Of a stretch of DNA of 64,000 nucleotides, positions 57,537-64,000 are shown piece by piece; position 1 is the first letter of the stretch, and every line of letters starts with the position of its first letter. Source of the stretch: Phycomyces blakesleeanus NRRL 1555(-) (taxonomy: Eukaryota > Mucoromycota > Mucoromycetes > Mucorales > Phycomycetaceae); NCBI RefSeq assembly GCF_001638985.1, contig NW_017265136.1, positions 943,408-1,007,407 of the forward strand, written 5' to 3'. A program made the position numbers and the translations under genes. The notes below the pieces were generated by a model. That model searched no databases. It worked only from the letters and a program-made list of their open reading frames with translations, and was not told the origin of the DNA.

Positions 57537-58733
57537 AATAATAAATCTTTTTTATCAGTTAGTTCATTATCTATTCCTTCTTTGAGCTATGTTATGGCAT
57601 CAACATATACATCTAAAGTTGCAAAACAGTAAGTAAAAAAGTTATTTTTAATTATTATATATTAATATTTAATAAATATAAAGATATTTGATTGCACAGG
57701 GTGCTTTATATCTATGAAATCATATTATTTTTACTTGTTCTGGTGGCAGTTCTATGGACTATATATTTGAAAAGGGCAGAGACTACAGTTACAGATGCAG
57801 TGGAGTAAATAGCATGGGAGCAACATGTTGTAAAAGAGAAGGAAAATCTGAAAGATTGGATTCTTTCTTTGCACAAAGACATCTTTTCTATGATGTTGTT
57901 ATGCAAGGAATATATTACTGGTTAAACCGGATTCCTAGAATGACAATGGGAGTTATGCTCGGTGTTTCTTCAGAAACTATAAGATATTTCATTGCTAATA
58001 TTCACCAATTGATTCAAATGGATTTAACAAACAATGATATAAGAATTGGTAAGTTTGTAAGAGTTAATTATATATAGATATATTAAATATTTATATAGAA
58101 CGTATTGATGCCAATAGTCAATCCATTATTGTTGAAATTGATGAAAGCAAATTTGGAAAGAGGAAATATTATTGAGGACATCGAGTAGAAAGTGTTTAGG
58201 TTCTGGGGGGTATTAAGAAAACAGCAGAAGGAAAAACATTTTTGGTGACAGTTCCTTAGAGAGATGCTGCAACTTTCCTTCAAGTGATAAAGAAGCATGT
58301 AAAGCCCAATAGCATTATTCACACAGATTGCTGGGCTGCATATGGGGGGTTGACATCAGTAGTTGATATGAACTATACTCATAGAACAGTCAATCACAAT
58401 GTTAAGTATGTTATATCTGATGGTATTCATATCAATATTATAGAAGTTAAAATACTATATAAGACAAAATTATTTTATTAACTTTTATTACATAGGTCTG
58501 TGGAATGGAATAATAATGAACTGCAAGGCCAGATTGCGAACAAAACAAATGGTGCCATAGATGTTGATGGAATTCTTAAGGAGAAAAAATATGAGAACAG
58601 ATTGTGGCAAGGAATACTAAAGACGTTAACTGAGGTTTCTTTTAGAAGCATTGTTGACAACCCAATATTTACAAATTATGACTATTTAGAAGATGATAAA
58701 GATGAAGAATATAGTGATTCTACAATGATGTAA
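57537..58733 (+). pseudogene. Merlin (IS1016/ISXO2-like) transposase, copy 2
   Basis: Exon 1 from ATG 57537 (MNNKSFLSVSSLSIPSL), then exon 2 from about 57700 (SGVNSMGATCCKREGK, FFAQRHLFYDVVMQGI, IPRMTMGVMLGVSSETIR), an intron at about 58050-58098, and the catalytic exon: IIVEIDESKFGKRKYY (first D), IIHTDCWAAYGG (second D), TVNHNVKY and DGIHINIIE (third acid), then a further exon from 58497 with a GLWNGI phrase in one frame. Stops at about 58172 (TGA after KYY), 58191 (TAG where Trp is expected) and 58257 (TAG) inactivate it, and exon 2 has an extra TGA. The motif set is that of the Merlin superfamily. Confidence 0.82.
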
Positions 58734-59394
58734 TAAAAAAATATAAGAAATTTGAATTTAAATTAATTTGTTTTAATAATATTAAAACGATAATATAAAA
58801 ACAAAATATAAATACATTTTTATTCAAATATATCAAAAGAATAACATCATTCAACATCTAATAATAGGTATAAGATAAGCTTTACATCTTAAAGCAAATC
58901 AAAATAAAAAATACAGAGTGCAAAATGTATACCGCTAGAATCGAACCGGCCTCTTTGCATAAGCAAACAGTAACTGTAACAAGTAGGTCACAAGTATATA
59001 TAGTCATAACATTTATTATTTTTTATATATTGCCTTTAATTCAAAAGCATATTTGTTACCATTCATACATAAACTTTGAAACTGCATTATCTTCACAACA
59101 AAAAACAGTACCAAAATGTGACAACTATTAATTAATATCTACGAAATTCAGGCTATCCAAATCCGGTTTTGCCGTTATTATAGAACAAATATTTGCAGAG
59201 TAATTTAAAAAAACAAGATATTAAAACACAGATATATAGAACACAAAAAATGATTAATTTTTAGCTTAAAAACATTGATCTGATTTTGAAAACTCATAGA
59301 GATATTATCTATATCAGTAGCTTAAATCTGGCTTTAAAAAACCCATAAACCTTCATTCAACCTATAAATATCTAAGATTATGCAATATTATATA
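58734..59394. other. Right arm of Merlin copy 2
   Basis: AT-rich, without a gene. A lone B-box-like GGTTCGATTCT on the minus strand at about 58930-58950 has no matching tRNA structure. The arm ends with the inverted repeat near 59341-59355. Confidence 0.45.
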
Positions 59395-60655
59395 AGTTAA
59401 CAACAGCCAATTGACACTATATGTAAATCAATTATAGATAATCTCATATATATATAAGTTAATTATGATTGATTAACTTGTATATATAATATAATTATAG
59501 TCAATCTTATATATAAGATGATGACAGCCGATCTGACATATATATAAACTATTGACAGCATATCTCATATATGTATAAGCTGATGACAGTCAATCTGATA
59601 TATATATAAGTTGTTAACTGTCAATTGGGTATATATATAAGTTGTTGACCACCAATCAGATATATATATATGTTGTTGATCACCAATCAGATATATATAT
59701 AAGTAGTTGACTGCAAATCTAGTATATATATAAGATGTTGACCACCAATTGGGTATATATATAAGTTGTTGACCACCAATCTGGTATATATATATATAAG
59801 TTATTAACAGCCAATCTTATACATATATAAGCTATTGACAGTCTATCTCATACATATATAAGTAGATCACAGCCAATCTGATATATATATAAGCTGTTGT
59901 CTGCCAATTAGGTATATATATAAGCTGATGACAGAGGATGTACACTATATATAAATATATAATATCCAATCTAATATATAGATAAGTGGATCACAGCTAA
60001 TCTGATATATATATAAGCTGATAATAGTCAATCTGGTATATATATATAAGCTGTTAACCGCCAATTGGGTATATATATAAGCTGATGACAGAGGATGTAC
60101 ACTATATATAAACATATGATATCCAATCAGATATATATAAGTGGATCACACCCAATCTGATATATATAAGCTTATGATAGTCAATCTGGTATATATATAA
60201 GCTGTTGACCGCTAATTGGGTATATATATAAGCTGATAACAGAGGATGTATACTATATATAAACATATGATATCCAATCTGATATATATAAAAGTGGATC
60301 ACAGCTAATCTGATATATATATAAATAGATCACATCCAATCTGATATATATAACCTGATGATAGTCGATCTGGTATATATATATATGCTGTTGACCACCA
60401 ATTGGGTATATATATAAACTGTTAACTGCCAATTGGGTATATATATAAACTGATGACAGGTGATCTGCACTATATATAAACATATGATATCCAATCTGAT
60501 ATATATATAAGTGGATAACAGTCAATCTTATACATATATAAGCTGAACACTGCTGATCTAGTATATATATAAATAAATGATATCTGATCTGATATATATA
60601 TAAATCAATAACAGTCAATTTATATTATATATATATATTTATCACATCCAATTTA
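59395..60655. repeat. 31-bp AT minisatellite array (about 40 units)
   Basis: Tandem units of 31 bp such as AAGTTGTTGACCACCAAT plus CWGRTATATATAT, with TA runs of variable length and several subtypes (CAGTCAATCTG, CACCAATTGGG, GAGGATGTACACTATATATA). The last subtype recurs in a higher-order pattern of roughly 115-120 bp between 59935 and 60300. The minus-strand open frames rich in YIYQI are a product of the repeat. Confidence 0.92.
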
Positions 60656-61402
60656 CTACTTATATAAGTTAATAAAATATAATATATAATCAATATTAGC
60701 CAATAACATTTGATTTATTACTAATATTAGCATATAACATCTTATCTATCTCTGATATTAGTCAATACCATTAGATCTATCACATTATATATATTCACAC
60801 TTGTCAATATCCAAGTCATATCCAATCATCTCGTCAAATATAAGTTACATACTCTAATCATATTTAATCTTTAATTTTATATATATTCACAACTCTTTTA
60901 TAATCTTTATATATATATATATAGTATATAAATACATTAAAATTATAATAAATATTAATAAGTTGACTTGTTCATATATTTTTTTATTGATTTATATAAT
61001 AATATTTTGATTTTTATAAGAAAATTAGTAAAAAAATATGAAAATTAATTTTTATTAATTCTGTACTTGCTCTTTACATATTTTGATACTTTTATATTAT
61101 ACTACTAAATTTTCTTTATATAGCAAAAAAAATTAAAAAATTATTACTTAGTAAGAATTTGAACTTTCATTAGAAGAGATATATTTAATTATTGTCGGAA
61201 CGGCTTTTTGATAGATTAAAGTTAAATGTTTTTCCATGCCAAGCTTTTACATAGTTGTTATTTATATAACCTATCTTCCCACACTAAAAATGCCAAGACT
61301 TCTCACGCTAGGTGCATTCAGACTAACCAAAAAAGGAAATTTTTGCGAAAAAAGCAATTTTTTGTCATTTTTTCCCACAAATTCAATGGTATTGTTTACG
61401 TA
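60656..61402. other. AT-rich spacer
   Basis: Very AT-rich, grading from the minisatellite; no gene or terminal repeat recognised until the CACTA end at 61403. Confidence 0.5.
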
Positions 61403-61467
61403 CACTAGAAAAACATACGGGAATTACCATGTACAAAGTTAAATTATAACAATAGAAAATCTGGGGT

Positions 61468-61537
61468 ATTTTTTCATCTCAGCTTTTTTTGTGTGTTCAA
61501 GATGAAAACACTGTTTTCCGGTTTTCTATTGGCTTGG
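61468..61537 (+). promoter_or_regulatory. Conserved 5' region of gene 1, copy C
   Basis: TTTTTTCATCTCAGC and TTTTCTATTGGCTTGG at the spacing seen in copies A and B. Confidence 0.55.
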
Positions 61538-61675
61538 ATACAACAGGCGAAAATATTATTTATTATTATTATTATAAAGACATAACATTTCATTATAAAG
61601 ACATAGTAAATTTAGTAAACGTTGTACTTGTTTCCTTTTTCTCTTAACACTTCAAAGTAAAAATAAATAAACATT

Positions 61676-64000
61676 ATGTCCACAATTCCTGAACTCTACA
61701 ACGAAAAGTGCCATTGTGCTGGATGTAGTCAGAACGATCTCGGCTATAGTTTTGTTGCCAGAAGAACTGCTCAACGTCATAACAAAAGGGCAAGACTAAA
61801 TGCCATAAGATGTGAAAGGGGTACAATATTTGAATTTATTTAATTGTATTGTAATCCATGAAATAACGTGTTGTAATAGACATGTCTACCCAAAGAAATA
61901 TGATGGAGGTCGATGATGAACGTAAGGTTTATTTAATTCAGATACCGTTAGATATTAACCAAGTGTTATATTCTAAATGTAGCTATCTTAACCCATCAAC
62001 CCGGAGCCCTGGAAGAATCGTACACTCAGACAAACTCACCTGTTTGGGAAGGAGCTTCAATGTCTGACACTGAAGACGTTTCCGTTACTAATGACGCGAT
62101 CAGCAATGGCGACAATGATGACAGTGGAAGCAACAGCAATGAAATCAGTGAAGACGAAAGCGAAGACGATGTTATTGAGCTCGACGACAATGAATTGAAT
62201 AGTGAAGGTCAGTTAGTGTTAAAAATTTTTTTAAAAAAAAAGCGTTAATTTTTTTTTATAATAGACCCTTTTGCCACCCCCGATATGCCCCAGAACCCAG
62301 TGCACAGGTTCATTGCTACTTTTGTGGTGATGTTCGCTTCCCGCTATGTGGTTGACAAGGGCGCCGTTGTCTTGATCGAGTTCATCAACAAGCTTTTGAC
62401 AATTTACGAGCAGGATTTCCAACTGCCCTTGAGCCTTCCTGGTCTTCAGCGCATGACAGGTTTCTCAGCCATGACCAAAGGCATAAAGAAATTTGTTGTG
62501 TGTCAGGATTGTCACAATGTGTACGAAGAAAGTGCATCTGTCCCGTCTCATTGCGATTTCGTAAAGCTTGGTGCACGCTCGTCTTGCAACTGCCAATTGA
62601 CGAAAACATCAGCATCGGGTGCTTTGGTGGCCAAGCGTTCATACTTGTACCAGTCCGTCGTTAATACTTTACGAATGTTTTTTCTTCGTCCAGGATTCGA
62701 GGATAAAATTAGACATTGGAATCACGAGCTGAAGATGGTGGATACGATGTGTGACATATACGACGGTGCCATGTGGAAGGAGCTCAAAGACAAAGATGGC
62801 GTGCAATTCACAAAGGATTCGCGTTCATTAATGTTGACTCTCAACATCGACTGGTTTCAACCTTTCGATAACGTCACGCACTCGACTGGTGCCATATACC
62901 TGGTAGTAAACAATCTGCCTCGCAATGAAAGATACAAGCCAGAGAACACACTTCTCGTAGGATTGATGCCTGGCCCGAAGGAACCCAAATCCGAAGAGAT
63001 AAACCATTATCTCCGGCCTATGGTAGATGATCTGATAAGATTGTATGAGGGACTGGCAATCCCAACTTTCGAGTGTCCTAGTGGTGTCCGCGTCCGTGCC
63101 GCATTGATGATGGTTGCCTGTGACATCCCGGCAGCAAGAAAGACAAGTGGTTTCACCTCGCACAACAGTACATGCGCATGTTACAAGTGCAACAGACATT
63201 TCCCTCGCTTGGAAAACGGTGTCAATGTTGACTTTCGTGGGTTTGACTTCTCTCGGTGGGTGCTTCGTGACGGTGTAGAGAACAGGTTGCATGCTGAGGA
63301 GTGGGAAAGTGCTAGTACCCCCTCAGAAAGGCATCGGCTGGAGGTCGAAAATGGTGTTCGATGGTCGCAGTTGCATCGCCTTGGATACCTTGATCTAGTA
63401 CGTGGAACGATCATCGATCCCATGCATAATTTATTCCTGGGAACGCCTAAAAGATTGATGGATCGTTGGATCAAAGACGAAGACATTCAAGATGGCGATT
63501 TTGCGGCAATGCAGAAGACTGCAGAAACGATGATTGTGCCTGGTGGATACACCTCTTTGAACTCGAAAATAGGAAAGCAGTTTTCGTATATGAAGGCAGA
63601 CGAGTGGAAGTCATGGGTGCTCGTATACTCGCCAGTTCTGTTGAAAGATGTTCTTGCAAAAGACAGATTCGAAAACTGGATTAACTTTGTTGATGCATGC
63701 CGCCTGTTGATCAAGCCAACGATCACGTTCGATGAAGTCAACACTGCCCATCAGTTTCTTCAAACTTTTTGCACCAGATGTGACGAGCTGTACAACGCCG
63801 AAATCCTCACCTGTAATATGCACCTACACCTCCATCTTCGAGATACAATTCGTGATTTTGGACCAGTGTACGGTTATTGGCTATTCGGGTTCGAGCGGTT
63901 TAACGGGTTGTTAAAAAATTTGAAGACAAACAGGAAGATCGGGTTTGAAGAAACATTTATGAAGAAATTTATTGAAGATGTGCACAAAGACGATCTTGTC
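61676..64000 (+). CDS. CACTA/Tnp2-like transposase (gene 1, copy C), open to the window edge
   Basis: Exons 61676-61820, 61880-61921, 61983-62207 and 62265 to beyond 64000. I translated the last exon to the window end and met no stop, giving more than 710 residues. Exon 1 holds CHCAGCSQNDLGYSF and AQRHNKRA. Exon 3 holds TNSPVWEGASMSD, as in copy B, followed by an acidic run. Exon 4 starts DPFATPDMPQNP and contains CQDCHNVYEE, LNIDWFQPFDN, LVGLMPGPKEPK, CACYKC, IDPMHNLFLG, NMHLHLHL and FGFERFNGLLK, so all three catalytic acids are present. It is as intact as copy B over the visible part and may be a second active copy. Confidence 0.9.

Larger units (their letters stand above)
49577..59365 (+). 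mobile_element. Merlin-type element, copy 2, interrupted by MULE H and a solo LTR
   Basis: The left part begins at GATTTCTGAAGGTTTATGG (49577) and matches the Merlin fragment at 4419. The right end contains the complement, AACCCATAAACCTTC (about 59341-59355), so the element is bounded by inverted repeats of about 30 bp. The 4419-4540 stretch of copy 1 gives the empty site for both insertions in this copy. Without them it is about 2.3 kb. I could not confirm the 8-9 bp duplication expected for Merlin. Confidence 0.65.
61403..64000 (+). mobile_element. CACTA-type element, copy C, left part (runs off the window)
   Basis: The left end CACTAGAAAAACATACGG at 61403 lies 273 bp before the transposase start, the same spacing as in A and B. 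The fourth base of the CACTG core is intact and the fifth is A, the classic CACTA form. The triplet in front is GTA. The right end lies outside the window. Confidence 0.82.

Noticed and set aside
58928..58960. Possible tRNA on the minus strand (GGTTCGATTCT)
   Set aside because: Only a B-box-like phrase is present. No acceptor stem, D arm or A box can be paired.
60102..60618. Minus-strand open frames rich in YIYQI
   Set aside because: They follow the period of the 31-bp minisatellite.
59395..60655. CRISPR-like array
   Set aside because: Units are tandem and imperfect with no unique spacers between conserved repeats, and the genome is eukaryotic.

Overview
The window is a gene-poor, AT-rich stretch of a fungal nuclear genome, most likely Mucoromycota (an inference from short GT-AG introns, the transposase families and the base composition). 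It is almost entirely nested transposable elements. The only likely host gene is one tRNA-Glu (49416-49487).

The dominant family is a CACTA/EnSpm-type DNA transposon (Tnp2/Plavaka-like transposase) present as copies A-G. Two subfamilies can be told apart by their ends: CACTGGAAAAAT (A, B, D; C is slightly divergent) and CACTGCAAAA (F, G, probably E). Wherever both ends survive there is a 3-bp target duplication: TAA for B, CTA for G, ATA for F. Each complete copy has three transcription units: gene 1, a spliced transposase of about 970 aa; gene 2, a small four-exon protein on the opposite strand, converging on gene 1; and gene 3, a chain of micro-exons diverging from gene 2. Copy B (39195-45991) is complete with an intact transposase and an intact gene 2. 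Copy C (61403 onward) is open to the window edge. Copy A has one nonsense codon in its transposase. D, E, F and G are decayed.

Layout. 1-2152: low-complexity DNA. 2153-3951: a Tc1/mariner-type element (J). 3943-4415: tandem repeats. 4419-5267: a Merlin fragment. 5268-6502: a Tc1 element lacking one end. 6503-13197: CACTA A. 13198-15878: right part of CACTA D. 15879-31516: the transposase gene of CACTA E, split by a MULE (16229-29457). That MULE holds a Tc1 element (18057-19402) and CACTA F (19911-29305), and F holds a TA-flanked DDE element K (20549-23630). 31517-35242: AT-rich, no gene seen. 35243-49149: CACTA G, interrupted by B. 49150-49487: GC-richer patch and tRNA-Glu. 49577-59365: a second Merlin element, broken by a MULE (49640-56577, itself carrying a C2H2/Tnp2-like transposase gene) and by a solo LTR (56638-57170). 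59395-60655: a 31-bp AT minisatellite. 61403-64000: CACTA C.

The best candidate for an undescribed system is the three-gene CACTA architecture: gene 2 has exons of fixed length in copies A and B (exon 2 also in D) and remains intact in G, whose transposase is dead; gene 3 has conserved micro-exon sizes. Two further signals stand out: a 141-bp block in the transposase that is nearly invariant at the nucleotide level between A, B and C, and repeated TGA nonsense codons, several at expected arginine positions.
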